Assembly (NCBI RefSeq): GCF_000684975.1
Contig: NZ_BAXZ01000022.1
Location: forward strand, 1-64,000
Origin: Paraburkholderia acidipaludis NBRC 101816
GTDB lineage: Bacteria > Pseudomonadota > Gammaproteobacteria > Burkholderiales > Burkholderiaceae
Reading direction: 5' to 3'
Length of the DNA stretch: 64,000 nt
Part shown: in pieces, positions 8,741 to 17,434 of the stretch
How the letters are laid out: each line of letters starts with the position of its first letter
Numbering within the stretch: the first letter of the stretch is position 1
Position numbers and translations under genes: made by a program
The notes under the pieces: model-generated
Told to the model about the DNA's origin: nothing
Databases searched by the model: none
What the model saw: only the letters and a program-made list of their open reading frames with translations

Positions 8741-9802
8741 ATGAAGGGCATGACCAGCGGACGAAAGTCCACGATCTACGACATCGCCACGGCGACCGGG
8801 TCTTCGATATCCACCGTGAGCATGGTGCTGAACGGCACGTGGGCGCGCTACCGGATCAAGGAAGCGACGGCCAACCGCATTCTCGAGTGCGCGCAGACGC
8901 TCGGCTACCAGGTGAACATGAAAGCGCGCGGGCTGCGGCTCTCACGCTCGGGCCTCGCCGGCATGATCATTCCGCACTACCGCAACCGTTTCTTCGCGGG
9001 CCTCGCGCAAACCTTCGAGGACTCGGCGCGCAGCCGCGGCCTGTGCCCGATCGTCGTGAGTACGCAGCGCGACCCGGCGGTCGAGCTGAGCGTCACGCAA
9101 ACGCTGCTGTCCCAGCGCGTGGAAATGCTGTTCATTGCCGGCGTGCGCAACCCCGCACCCTTGAATACGCTCTGCGACGAAGCCGATGTGGCATCGATCA
9201 ATCTCGACCTGCCCGGCGACGGCGCGCCGTCGGTGGTCTCGGACAACCGCGCGGGCGCTCGCGTCATTACGGACGTGATGATCGACAAGCTGATTGCCGC
9301 CGGGCACTCGCCCCAGGATCTCGTGCTGCTGGGGGGCGTGCCGCACGAATACGCGACCGAGATGCGCATGGCCGGCTTCTTCGAAGCGTTCGCCGCGCGG
9401 CAGATCAGCCCCGGCAGCGACGCGGTGGAGTTGTGCGGCTATAACGCGGCGGCGGCCCGGCAGGCGCTCGTGCGGCGCCAGGAAAAACACGGCCGGGTGC
9501 CGGCGGGCATGCTCATGAACGCCATCAACGCCTTCGAAGGCCTCGTGCATTTCGCGTCGCAATTGCCGCGGGATGCGCTGCGCGAAGCGGTAGTCGGGTG
9601 TTTCGACTGGGACCCGTTCGCGGCGCATTTGCCCTTCGACGTCACGATGCTGCATCAGGACGTGCAGCGCATCGTTTCGGAGGCGTTCTCGCTCGTCGAC
9701 AACCGCGAACCCGGGGTGCACCCTCGCGTGGTCGTTCCGATGAACTTCGGCGAGATGTTCGACGACGACGAGCGCACCATCAAGGAAGAACACGATCGTT
9801 GA
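8741..9802 (+). CDS. LacI family transcriptional regulator
   Basis: 353 aa from ATG 8741; in-frame starts upstream (8681) and nine bases downstream are alternatives. The N-terminal helix-turn-helix reads STIYDIATATGSSISTVSMVL, with the hinge region ANRILECAQTLGYQVNMKARGL, as in LacI/PurR proteins. The C-terminal part is a type-I periplasmic-binding-like sensor (GMIIPHYRNRFFAGLAQTFED, VVGCFDWDPFAAHLPFDVTML) expected to bind the operon's sugar or a derivative. It is transcribed away from the sugar ABC operon and has two palindromes (8589-8616, 8627-8644) between them, so it most likely represses both the operon and itself. Confidence 0.92.
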   Translation: MKGMTSGRKSTIYDIATATGSSISTVSMVLNGTWARYRIKEATANRILECAQTLGYQVNMKARGLRLSRSGLAGMIIPHYRNRFFAGLAQTFEDSARSRGLCPIVVSTQRDPAVELSVTQTLLSQRVEMLFIAGVRNPAPLNTLCDEADVASINLDLPGDGAPSVVSDNRAGARVITDVMIDKLIAAGHSPQDLVLLGGVPHEYATEMRMAGFFEAFAARQISPGSDAVELCGYNAAAARQALVRRQEKHGRVPAGMLMNAINAFEGLVHFASQLPRDALREAVVGCFDWDPFAAHLPFDVTMLHQDVQRIVSEAFSLVDNREPGVHPRVVVPMNFGEMFDDDERTIKEEHDR

Positions 9803-9849
9803 GCGCCGCGCGCACACGGCCATTCGACGACTGAACGCTAGTTGGTCCC

Positions 9850-10638
9850 TCAGAACATCGGCGCCCCGAGCCGCTGGCTCGCGCGCTTGCCGAACGCCTT
9901 CAACTGCTGCGCAAGCGGTCCGTCCGGCTTCGAATCGAAGCTGTTGAACGGCCCGATGGCCGTCACGACGGCCGCGATCTGCCGGCGGGCGTCGAAGATC
10001 GGCACGGCCGTCGCGGCAATGCCGGGCACCATCAGCCCTTCGATCACCACGATGCCGTGCTCGCGCGCCGCCGCGAGGCGGGCATTGAGCGGCGAACCGG
10101 CTTCATGCAACTGCGCCTGGAGATCGTCGGGCTCGGTTGCGAGCACCGGCGCCTGGTCCGCTGCGGACAAATGCGCCGCGAAGGTGAGCCCGGTGGCCGA
10201 GCGCAGCAGCGGCATGGTCGCGCCGGCCCGCGTGAGCACCGTCACCTCGCCTACCATCTCCACTACGCGCACGACGGTCGGCCCGTGGTTCGCCCACACG
10301 GCGACGAAGCAGGTGTGCCCTGTTTCGTCGCGCAGGTCGGGCAGCATGTCGGAGATATTGCCCACCACGTCGATATGGGCGAGCGCGGCAAGGCCGATCG
10401 CCACCGCCGCCGGTCCCAGCGCATAGCGGCCGGACTGCTTTTCCTGGGTCGCGAGGCCGCTCACGATCATCGCCTGCAGATAGCGGTGCGCTTTCGCCGG
10501 CACCATGCCCGCCGCCTCGCTGATGTTGGTCAGCGAGGCCGACGGCCCGAGGCTCGCGAGGGCTTTCAGGATTTCGGCGCCGGTCTCCGCCGATTGCACA
10601 CGGGTTCTTGGAGTCTTTCTCGTCTCGTTGGTCGCCAT
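9850..10638 (-). CDS. IclR family transcriptional regulator
   Basis: 262 aa from ATG 10638; a second in-frame ATG lies eight codons upstream. The N-terminal winged helix-turn-helix (SLTNISEAAGMVPAKAHRYL) and the linked GAF-like effector domain (HTCFVAVWANHGPTVVRVVE, then GLTFAAHLSA) are typical of IclR proteins, which regulate carbon-source catabolism and sense small organic acids. It is encoded just downstream of the SDR/flavoprotein/MFS operon and the GST gene on the same strand, and is a plausible regulator of them. Its own start is not preceded by an obvious palindrome. Confidence 0.9.
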   Translation of the reverse strand: MATNETRKTPRTRVQSAETGAEILKALASLGPSASLTNISEAAGMVPAKAHRYLQAMIVSGLATQEKQSGRYALGPAAVAIGLAALAHIDVVGNISDMLPDLRDETGHTCFVAVWANHGPTVVRVVEMVGEVTVLTRAGATMPLLRSATGLTFAAHLSAADQAPVLATEPDDLQAQLHEAGSPLNARLAAAREHGIVVIEGLMVPGIAATAVPIFDARRQIAAVVTAIGPFNSFDSKPDGPLAQQLKAFGKRASQRLGAPMF

Positions 10639-10736
10639 AACGCTCCCGGTGTTGCGCATCGATAGCAAAAGCCAGCAGTCTACCTTGCGACACCGCCCGG
10701 CCGTGCGCCTCCATCGTGCGCCTCGTCGTGCGCCTC

Positions 10737-11378
10737 TTAAGCCTCCGGATGGCGCGTGGCCTGCATCGACGCACGCGTGGCGAAGCGCGCGAACCATTCG
10801 GCCAGCGCCGTGCGGGAGCGCCAGCCTTCGTCCGGGAAGCGCAGATCCAGATAGCCGAGCGCGCAGGCCACGGTGATCGTGCCGATGTCCACGCGCTCGC
10901 CGAATTCCGGCACCCACGCGGCGAACTGATCGAGCGCCGAGACCACTTTCTCGTGCTGACCGTCGAACCACGGCGCGTAACGCAGCGCTTCCGGGCGGAT
11001 GACCTGCTCGTAGCGCCTGAGCAGCGCCGCACCGATCAGGCCGTCGCCAAGCGCCTGCTCGCGCAGCGCGCGCCAGCGTGCCTCGCCCGCGGCCGGGAAC
11101 AGCTTGCCGTGGGGTGCATCGAGGTATTCGCAGATCACGCGGCTGTCGTAGAGGGCACCCTCGCCTTCGCGCTCGTGCTCCTGTTCGCCCACCAACAGGG
11201 TCGGCACCTGGCCGAGCGGATTGCGCGCGACCACGGTGGCGTCGCGCGTGACAGGATTCGCATTGCTTGCAAGACGCTCGACAGGCAGGCCGAGTTCGGC
11301 GGCGCATACGAGCACCTTGCGCACGTAGGGCGAGTACGGCGAATAATAGACACGCAGCGACGATGGCGTGAGCGACAT
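10737..11378 (-). CDS. glutathione S-transferase family protein
   Basis: 213 aa. The N-terminal thioredoxin-like domain contains SPYSPYVRKVLVCAAELGL, where the Ser/Pro-Tyr region is the usual glutathione-thiolate site, then NPLGQVPTL (cis-Pro motif) and YDSRVICEYLD, the glutathione gamma-glutamyl contact. The C-terminal all-helical domain ends with DLRFPDEGWRSR. Such GSTs conjugate or isomerise electrophiles in the cytoplasm. It follows the SDR operon at a 45-base gap; a role in that catabolic pathway is possible but unproven. Start at ATG 11378 with a GGAG box just upstream. Confidence 0.9.
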   Translation of the reverse strand: MSLTPSSLRVYYSPYSPYVRKVLVCAAELGLPVERLASNANPVTRDATVVARNPLGQVPTLLVGEQEHEREGEGALYDSRVICEYLDAPHGKLFPAAGEARWRALREQALGDGLIGAALLRRYEQVIRPEALRYAPWFDGQHEKVVSALDQFAAWVPEFGERVDIGTITVACALGYLDLRFPDEGWRSRTALAEWFARFATRASMQATRHPEA

Positions 11379-11423
11379 GGGGTCTCCTGGGTAGTTCGAT
11401 GAATTCACGCGACTATAGGGGAT

Positions 11424-12224
11424 TCAGCGCGGCGCCGCATGCAGCGCGTAATCGGCGCCCTGCGCGTGCGTCAGGTAGCCCGCGGTCAGGCCGCCGTCCA
11501 CCTCGAGCACGCTGCCCGTCACATAGGAGGCCGCGTCCGAGAGCAGGAACGCGATCGATTCGGCCACTTCCTCGACACGGGCAAAACGCCCGAGCGGCGT
11601 GCGATCGAGCATCACGCCGTCGCGAAAAGCCGCGGGCACGCCCACGTTCAGCATCGGCGTATCGACGCCATTGGGCGCCACCGCATTCACGCGCACGCCG
11701 CGATTGCCCCACTCGGTCGCGAGACTCTTCACGAGACCGACGAGGCCCCACTTCGACGCCGCATAGTTCGCTCTCCCAGGCTGTCCGCCGCGCGCCGTGA
11801 CCGAAGCGAGACACACGATACTGCCGCGCCGCCGCGTCAGCATCGCGGCCGCCGCATGCTTGCAGGTGAGGAAGGTGCCGCGCAGGTTGATGTCGAGCAC
11901 CAGATCCCATTGCTCGGCGCTCATGTTTTCGGCGGGCGCGCTGCGCGCGAGTCCTGCGCAGGGCACGACGTCGGTGATCGCGCCAAGCTCGCGTTCGACG
12001 CGTGCGACGAAGGCTTCGATCTGCGCTTCTTCGCGCACGTCGACCACGCCATGCAGAAAAGGAATCGCGCTGCCAAGCCGCTCGCGCAGCGCACGCAGGC
12101 CTGCCTCGTCGAGATCGGCGGCGGCAATGCCCACGCCCTGGGCCGCGAGCCGCCCGCAAACCGCCGCGCCAATGCCGCTTGCCGCCCCCGTGACGAAAGC
12201 GATGCGGCGGGAAGTGTCGTTCAT
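11424..12224 (-). CDS. short-chain dehydrogenase/reductase (SDR) 1
   Basis: 266 aa classical SDR: nucleotide motif TGAASGIG at residue 13, Asp-containing AADLDEAG near 37 (suggesting NAD preference), catalytic Asn in DINLRGTF, Ser in CLASVTARGG and YAASK as the Tyr/Lys pair. The usual NNAG motif is changed to PCAG, an oddity at a conserved structural position. The C-terminus GSVLEVDGGLTAGY is typical. The start overlaps the stop of the flavoprotein gene as ATGA (12221-12224), so the two are probably translated in tandem. Oxidation or reduction of a secondary alcohol/ketone is expected; the substrate is unknown. Confidence 0.9.
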   Translation of the reverse strand: MNDTSRRIAFVTGAASGIGAAVCGRLAAQGVGIAAADLDEAGLRALRERLGSAIPFLHGVVDVREEAQIEAFVARVERELGAITDVVPCAGLARSAPAENMSAEQWDLVLDINLRGTFLTCKHAAAAMLTRRRGSIVCLASVTARGGQPGRANYAASKWGLVGLVKSLATEWGNRGVRVNAVAPNGVDTPMLNVGVPAAFRDGVMLDRTPLGRFARVEEVAESIAFLLSDAASYVTGSVLEVDGGLTAGYLTHAQGADYALHAAPR

Positions 12225-14014
12225 GACGAGAATGCCTCTTTGTTGTACGGCGACGGCGTCACGAGGTGCGCGTCGCGGTTGGCTGCTGCGGGCTCGCCCG
12301 CGATGCCGGCGGATGCCGCGATGTCACAGCCCGCGATATAGCCAAAGGTGAGCGCGGGGCCGAGCGTGATGCCCGCCGCCGGATAGGTTCCGCCCATCAC
12401 CGAATTCATGTCGTTGCCGACCGCATAGAGGCCGGCGATCGCGGCCCCGTTGCCGTCGAGCACCTGGGCGCGCTCGTTCGTTTCGAGGCCCGTCGCGCTG
12501 CCGATGTCGCCGGGCACGATCCGCACCGCGTAGAACGGCCCGGTTTCGATCGGGCCGAGACACGGGTTCGGCCGCTGCGAGGCGTCGCCCAGATAGCGGT
12601 CGTAAGCCGAGTTGCCGCGTCCGAATTCCTCGTCCACGCCGCTCTTCGCAAACGCGTTCATCCTGGCGGCGCTTTGCGCGAGCGCCTCGGGCGGCACGCC
12701 GATTTCGCAGGCGAGCGCATCGAGCGTCGCGCCGCATTTCAGATAGCCGCTGCGCACGTAGCGCCCGAGCGAGAGCGAGCGCGGACGCACGCGTCCCAGC
12801 CCGTACTTGCGCACGAAGTCGCTGTCGCAAATGAGCCAGGCGGGCACGCAGGGCGCTGTCGCGTTGGCGCGATGCATGGCGGCGACGAAGTCGTGATACG
12901 AAGTCGCCTCATTGGCGAAGCGCAGGCCGTTCGCATCGACAGCCATGATGCCGGGCTTTTGCCGGTCGGTGATGAGGTGCGGGAACACCGCCTCGCGGCC
13001 GTCGCTGTCGCGAAACACCGAAACCGGCGTCCAGAAGGCCGCGCCCGCGTTGCCGCTCGCGAAATGGCCGCCCAGCGGCTCGGCCAGCAAGGCGCCGTCG
13101 CCCGTATTGCCTTCGGGCGCCATCGAGCGATGCAGCTCCGCGTGCGGCACGAGCTTCGCGCGCAGCGCCGCGTTCTGGGCGTAGCCGCCCGTGGCGAGCA
13201 CGACGGCGCGGCGCGCGACGATCGTCCGCCGCTTGCCGCCGATCTCAACCGTCACGCCGCTCACGCGCGCGCCGTTCGTTTCGAGGCGCGTCACGCGCGC
13301 GCTGGGGATAAGCGCGATGCCCGCATCGTGCGCCGATTTCAGAAGACGCGCCGCCAGCGCATTGCCGAGCACGAGCCGCGTGCCGCGCGACCATTTCAGC
13401 CTGTCCTTCGCATACCTCAACAAAAGCGGCAGCGCGTGCCCGAGCGCCGCAATGCTCTTGTGCATGGCCAGCAGCGCGTCGATGTCCTTGCGGTTCACCA
13501 TCATGCCGCCCAGCGCGAGAAAGCTCGGCAGCGGCCGGCGCAGCTGCTCGAACAGCGTTCCCAGCGTGCGGCCGTCGAACGGCGCGGGATCGATCGTGCG
13601 GCCGCCCGGCATGGCGCCGTCGAGTTCGGGCTTGTAGTCGGGCGAAACGGCGCGCGCGATGAAATGGACCTCGGTGTGCGCCTCCATGAAGCGCACCATC
13701 TCCGGCCCGTGCTGCAGATAGGCCTCCATCAGCGGCTCGCGCAAGGCTTCGCCCACGGTCTGGCGCAGATAGCGGCGCGCCGCGTCGAGCGTGTCGCGAT
13801 GGCCGACGCCGGCCATGTGCGGGTTGTCGGGAATCCATACCGCGCCGCCCGAGACGGCCGTGGAGCCGCCGAACTTCGCCGTCTTTTCCAGCACCAGCAC
13901 GGAGAGTCCCGCGTGCCGGCATACGAGCGCCGTGCCGAGTCCGCCCGCTCCCGAGCCGACCACGACGACGTCGTAGGCCTCATTCACCTGATCGTTTGCC
14001 GTTGCGCCTGTCAT
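12221..14014 (-). CDS. FAD-dependent oxidoreductase, 3-oxosteroid 1-dehydrogenase/fumarate reductase-like
   Basis: 597 aa flavoprotein. The N-terminal Rossmann motif is VVVGSGAGGLGTALV, followed by the FAD-binding EKTAKFGGSTAVSGGAVWIP, the typical start of 3-ketosteroid delta-1-dehydrogenases and related succinate dehydrogenase/fumarate reductase flavoproteins. VVLATGGYAQN near residue 290 is the second FAD-binding segment, and GGTYPAAGITLGPALTFGY near the C-terminus closes the FAD site. KstD-type enzymes desaturate ring ketones; the family also holds fumarate reductase-like enzymes, so the substrate is uncertain. It is flanked by SDR genes and an MFS transporter, which suggests a cyclic ketone or polyhydroxylated substrate. 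Confidence 0.87.
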   Translation of the reverse strand: MTGATANDQVNEAYDVVVVGSGAGGLGTALVCRHAGLSVLVLEKTAKFGGSTAVSGGAVWIPDNPHMAGVGHRDTLDAARRYLRQTVGEALREPLMEAYLQHGPEMVRFMEAHTEVHFIARAVSPDYKPELDGAMPGGRTIDPAPFDGRTLGTLFEQLRRPLPSFLALGGMMVNRKDIDALLAMHKSIAALGHALPLLLRYAKDRLKWSRGTRLVLGNALAARLLKSAHDAGIALIPSARVTRLETNGARVSGVTVEIGGKRRTIVARRAVVLATGGYAQNAALRAKLVPHAELHRSMAPEGNTGDGALLAEPLGGHFASGNAGAAFWTPVSVFRDSDGREAVFPHLITDRQKPGIMAVDANGLRFANEATSYHDFVAAMHRANATAPCVPAWLICDSDFVRKYGLGRVRPRSLSLGRYVRSGYLKCGATLDALACEIGVPPEALAQSAARMNAFAKSGVDEEFGRGNSAYDRYLGDASQRPNPCLGPIETGPFYAVRIVPGDIGSATGLETNERAQVLDGNGAAIAGLYAVGNDMNSVMGGTYPAAGITLGPALTFGYIAGCDIAASAGIAGEPAAANRDAHLVTPSPYNKEAFSS

Positions 14015-14099
14015 TGCACGCCTCCTCGTTCGGACGCGAGCAGCCGCACCGCCCTCGCCTCGTTCTTCGCCTGCTGTTTCATCGGTTGTCCTGAATGCG

Positions 14100-14873
14100 T
14101 CATTGCATCCGGTATCCGCCGTTCACATCGACCGTCGTGCCGGTCTGGTAGCCCGCCTCGGCGCTGACCAGATGGACGACGGCGGCGGCCACGTCCCGGG
14201 GCAAGCCAAGGCGGTTGAGCGGAATGGCGGCGGCGGCCTGCGCATCGCGCTCGGGCGGCAGCGAAAGACGCAGCATGGGCGCATCGATCAGGCCCGGCGC
14301 CACGGCGTTCACGGTCACGCCTTGCGGCGCGAGCTCGCGCGCGAGCGCCTTCGTCAAGCCGAGCACGGCGGCCTTGCTCGCGATATACGCGGCGTTCGAG
14401 CGATACCCGCCTAGCTGCGCCGCGACCGACGAGAGCGTGACCACGCGGCCGAACGTCGGCCCTGCCGGTAGACGCCGCGCGTACTCGCGGCACACGAGAA
14501 AGCAGCCCGTCTGGTTGATGTCGACGTTGCGCTGCCAGTCGGCAAGCGACGTTTCGACCACGAGCGGGCGGTCGCCGTCCGGCTTGAAGTGCAGGATGCC
14601 TGCGCTGTGCACGAGAATCTCGGGACGGCCCATGTCGGCCGTCACGGCGTCGAAGGCGCCGGTCACCGCCGCTTCGTTGGCGACGTCGAGCGCATACGCG
14701 CCGTGCCCCGCGCCTTCGAGCGACGCGGCCACGTCGCGCGCGGCCGCGAGCTGCAGATCGGTCACCGCCACGCGATGGCCCGCCGCGGCGAGCGCGCGGC
14801 AGATCGCGACGCCGATGCCGCCGGCGCCGCCCGTCACGAGCGCGACGCGGCGGGGGGAGGAAGTCTGGGTCAT
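14100..14873 (-). CDS. short-chain dehydrogenase/reductase (SDR) 2
   Basis: 257 aa classical SDR with TGGAGGIG (about 15), HSAGIL for the NNAG position, DINQTGCFLV (catalytic Asn), SSVAAQLGG (Ser) and YIASKAA (Tyr/Lys). The nucleotide-binding loop AVTDLQLA has an Asp at the end of beta-2, pointing to NAD(H). The C-terminus GTTVDVNGGYRMQ matches FabG-like dehydrogenases. It lies between the MFS transporter gene and the flavoprotein gene, all minus strand, in one probable operon. The substrate cannot be determined; three different SDRs in the same operon suggest successive oxidations of one compound. Confidence 0.9.
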   Translation of the reverse strand: MTQTSSPRRVALVTGGAGGIGVAICRALAAAGHRVAVTDLQLAAARDVAASLEGAGHGAYALDVANEAAVTGAFDAVTADMGRPEILVHSAGILHFKPDGDRPLVVETSLADWQRNVDINQTGCFLVCREYARRLPAGPTFGRVVTLSSVAAQLGGYRSNAAYIASKAAVLGLTKALARELAPQGVTVNAVAPGLIDAPMLRLSLPPERDAQAAAAIPLNRLGLPRDVAAAVVHLVSAEAGYQTGTTVDVNGGYRMQ

Positions 14874-14952
14874 GATGGTGGGTTCTCTCGTCGAAGAGGG
14901 GTGAAACCGGCGAGGCGCGGCGGAACGCGTATCGCCCCTGTATCGATGGCGC

Positions 14953-16266
14953 TCAGGCGAGCGCCGAATCCTGCTGGCGCCGGCGGTAGGCGGGCGTGAG
15001 CAACTGCAGCGCGAGCGCGCCGACCAGCACGAAGCCGCCCATGGTCGCCATGGCCGCCTGGAAGCTGCCCGTGGTCTGCGTGAGCCAGCCGATGATCGCG
15101 GGCCCGAAGAAGCCGCCCATGTTCGAGACCGCGTTGACGAACGCGAGCGTCGCGGCGGCGGCCGTGCCGCTGAAGAAGAGCGTGGGCAGCGTCCAGTAGG
15201 CGGGCATCGAAGCGTAGAGGCCGATCATCGCGAGGCACAGCCAGCTCATCGCCCATGCCGGCTGATGCAGCGTGAGCGACGCGCCGACGAACGACACGCA
15301 GGCGAGCAGTTGCGGCAGGATCACGTCGGACAGACGCATCGTGCGCGAGCGGCAGCGGCGCGCCCACAGCAGCATGGCGGCGGCGCCGAGCAGATTCGGC
15401 AGCGCGGCCAGCAAGCCGATCGTCGTCGTCGTGGCCCCGAAGGTCTTGATGATCTGCGGCAGCCAGAAGCCCGCACCATAGAAGCCGATCACGAAGCACA
15501 CGCCGGTGAAGGTGATGACGAGCGTGCGCAGGTCCGTGAGCGATTCGACCACTTCGCGCCAGCCGTGCGTACGCATCTGGGCCGCATCCTCCTCCTGCTC
15601 GTGGTCGATCTTCGCCTGCAGCCACTCGCGCTCCGCACTCGCGAGCCACTTCACCTGCGAAGGCTTGTCGCACAGCACGCGCAGCGTGACGAAGCCGAGC
15701 ACGATGGCGGGCACGCCCTCGGCAATGAAGATCCAGCGCCAGCCCGGCAGACCCGCGACGCCGTTGAGCGCCTGCAGGATGAACGACGACACCGGGCCGC
15801 CAATCGCGGCCGCGATCGGCAGCGAGATCATGAAGCGCGCGATGATGCGCGTGCGCTGCTCGCGCGGAAACCAGAACGTCAGATAGAACAGCACGCCCGG
15901 AAAGAAGCCCGCTTCGCTGATGCCCAGCAGAAAGCGCATGGCGTAGAAGCTTTTCGGACCGCCGATCATGGAAGTCGCGAGCGTCACGCAGCCCCACGCG
16001 ATGATGATGCGCGTGAGCCACAGACGAGCGCCGTAGCGCACCATCATCAAATTGCTTGGCACTTCGAACGGCAGCATGCCGACGAAGAAGATCCCGGCGC
16101 CAAGGCCATACATCGCGGGCGTGAGGCCGATGTCGTGATTCATCTGCAGCGCCGCGAAGCCGACATTGGTGCGGTCGATGAAGCTCACGATATAGAGCAG
16201 GAACAAAAACGGGATCAGGCGCCAGGCGGTCTTCTTGAGGATCGCGGCTTGTTCGGCTGGGTTCAT
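14953..16266 (-). CDS. MFS transporter, anion:cation symporter (ACS) family
   Basis: 437 aa with 12 predicted membrane segments and a central hydrophilic loop (about 195-235). The opening RLIPFLFLLYIVSFIDRTNV and the following GFAALQMNHDIGL are the hallmark of the ACS family (tartrate, phthalate, hexuronate and 4-hydroxyphenylacetate transporters), which take up organic anions with protons. RFLLGISEAGFFPG and YLTFWFPREQRTR are further family signatures. It sits in the SDR operon and is probably the uptake system for its substrate, most likely a carboxylated compound by family precedent. Confidence 0.92.
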   Translation of the reverse strand: MNPAEQAAILKKTAWRLIPFLFLLYIVSFIDRTNVGFAALQMNHDIGLTPAMYGLGAGIFFVGMLPFEVPSNLMMVRYGARLWLTRIIIAWGCVTLATSMIGGPKSFYAMRFLLGISEAGFFPGVLFYLTFWFPREQRTRIIARFMISLPIAAAIGGPVSSFILQALNGVAGLPGWRWIFIAEGVPAIVLGFVTLRVLCDKPSQVKWLASAEREWLQAKIDHEQEEDAAQMRTHGWREVVESLTDLRTLVITFTGVCFVIGFYGAGFWLPQIIKTFGATTTTIGLLAALPNLLGAAAMLLWARRCRSRTMRLSDVILPQLLACVSFVGASLTLHQPAWAMSWLCLAMIGLYASMPAYWTLPTLFFSGTAAAATLAFVNAVSNMGGFFGPAIIGWLTQTTGSFQAAMATMGGFVLVGALALQLLTPAYRRRQQDSALA

Positions 16267-16328
16267 GGGGTGTCTCCTCCGGCGTGGCGCCTTTCGCGGG
16301 CCGCGCCTGCTTTAGTGGGTGGTATCGC

Positions 16329-17075
16329 TCAGAAGCTGCCGCCGAGCGACTTGCCGCCGTCCACCATCAAGGTCTGGCCGGTGATGAAGTCAGTTTGCGG
16401 CGACGCGAGGAAGGCCACCGCGTTCGCGATGTCTTCGGGGCGCGCGGCGCGGCCGGTCGGCTGCAGCGCGAGTTGCGCGGCGCGCCGCTCAGGCGTGAGC
16501 GCCTGCAGCATCGGCGTGTCGACGAGCCCCGGCGCCACGGCGTTCACGAGAATGCCGCGCTCCATCAACTCCATCGCCATCGCCCGTGTGAGGCCCACCA
16601 CCGCGGCCTTCGCCGCCACGTAGTGCGCGTGATTGCGCGCGCCAAGGTAGGCCCGCGAGGCGATGTTCACGATCTTGCCGCCTGCGGGCAAGCGGCGTGC
16701 CGCCTGCTGGCTCAGGCTGAAGAGCGCGATCACATTGAGCTCGTAGTGGCGGCGGAAATCCTCGGCGGTGAGCGCCGTGAAGGCTCGCTCGTCGAAGATG
16801 CCCGCGTTGTTCACGAGTGCGTCCAGACGCGGCAGCGACTCGATCAGCGCCGCCAGCGCCGGTCCGTCGCGCAGATCCACCGCATGCGACTGCGCCGATC
16901 CGCCCGCCGCGCGGAGTTCCTCGGCCACGGCCTGCGCCGCCGCGCCGTTCAGGTCCAGCGCCACGACGTGAAACCCGTCGCGCGCGAGACGCCGCGCGAT
17001 GGCCTGGCCAATTCCGCCGGCGGCGCCCGTCACGACGGCATAGGGCCGGTCTGCCACCGGCTCGTGAGTCGACAT
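16329..17075 (-). CDS. short-chain dehydrogenase/reductase (SDR) 3, first gene of the operon
   Basis: 248 aa from ATG 17075, which has a clear GGAGGAA box 4-10 bases upstream; an in-frame ATG at 17111 lies inside the upstream palindrome and is less likely. SDR motifs: TGAAGGIG, NNAGIF, LNVIALFSLS (Asn), ASRAYLGARN and HYVAAK (Tyr/Lys), ending TLMVDGGKSLGGSF. The ALDLNG loop indicates NAD(H). It heads the operon SDR3-MFS-SDR2-flavoprotein-SDR1 and probably GST. A 22-bp perfect palindrome lies 16 bases before the start and is the likely operator. Confidence 0.9.
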   Translation of the reverse strand: MSTHEPVADRPYAVVTGAAGGIGQAIARRLARDGFHVVALDLNGAAAQAVAEELRAAGGSAQSHAVDLRDGPALAALIESLPRLDALVNNAGIFDERAFTALTAEDFRRHYELNVIALFSLSQQAARRLPAGGKIVNIASRAYLGARNHAHYVAAKAAVVGLTRAMAMELMERGILVNAVAPGLVDTPMLQALTPERRAAQLALQPTGRAARPEDIANAVAFLASPQTDFITGQTLMVDGGKSLGGSF

Positions 17076-17090
17076 CGTTCCTCCAGTCAT

Positions 17091-17112
17091 TTTGCGTAAA
17101 TATTTACGCAAA
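17091..17112. promoter_or_regulatory. 22-bp perfect palindrome before the SDR/MFS operon
   Basis: TTTGCGTAAAT (17091-17101) is followed directly by its reverse complement ATTTACGCAAA (17102-17112). A further copy of CGTAAAT occurs at 17114-17120. Its position just upstream of the first start codon makes it a likely operator; GntR-, IclR- and TetR-type regulators bind such sites. The encoded IclR protein at 9850-10638 is one candidate. Confidence 0.75.
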
Positions 17113-17434
17113 TCGTAAATTTGACACCGGGAGGGGGCAATGCTCCAAAACCCTGGGCGAGCGCGAACGCCGGATTTCCGCGGCAGCGAAACTGCCGGAC
17201 GGAGTCATCCGGAAACTGGGTCAAGCAGGGTTTTCGATGGAAGGCACGGAGGGCGAGTGCGCCGTCGGGAGCGGCTGTCGAGACTGATCGAACCAGGCTC
17301 TCACGGTGATGTCGAGTTAATTCCCGACTTCACCCTGGCCGATCAATCCCTGGAAATCCTCACCATCCTGGAAACGCTCACCCTCCTGGAAATCCTCACC
17401 ATTGCGGATTGCCAGGACGAGGTGCGCCACGCGC
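17113..17434. other. intergenic stretch without a recognisable gene
   Basis: 322 bases between the SDR promoter and the 3' end of the PLD gene. Besides the 18-bp tandem repeat at 17349-17402 nothing was recognised. Short reading frames cross it on both strands, but they lack a convincing ribosome-binding site or family resemblance. Confidence 0.5.
17349..17402. repeat. three tandem copies of an 18-bp repeat
   Basis: Unit CCTGGAAATCCTCACCAT at 17349-17366 and 17385-17402, with a variant middle copy at 17367-17384 (three differences). The unit length is a multiple of three and is open in several frames on both strands, but no credible gene contains it. It may be a small expanding minisatellite. 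Confidence 0.75.
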
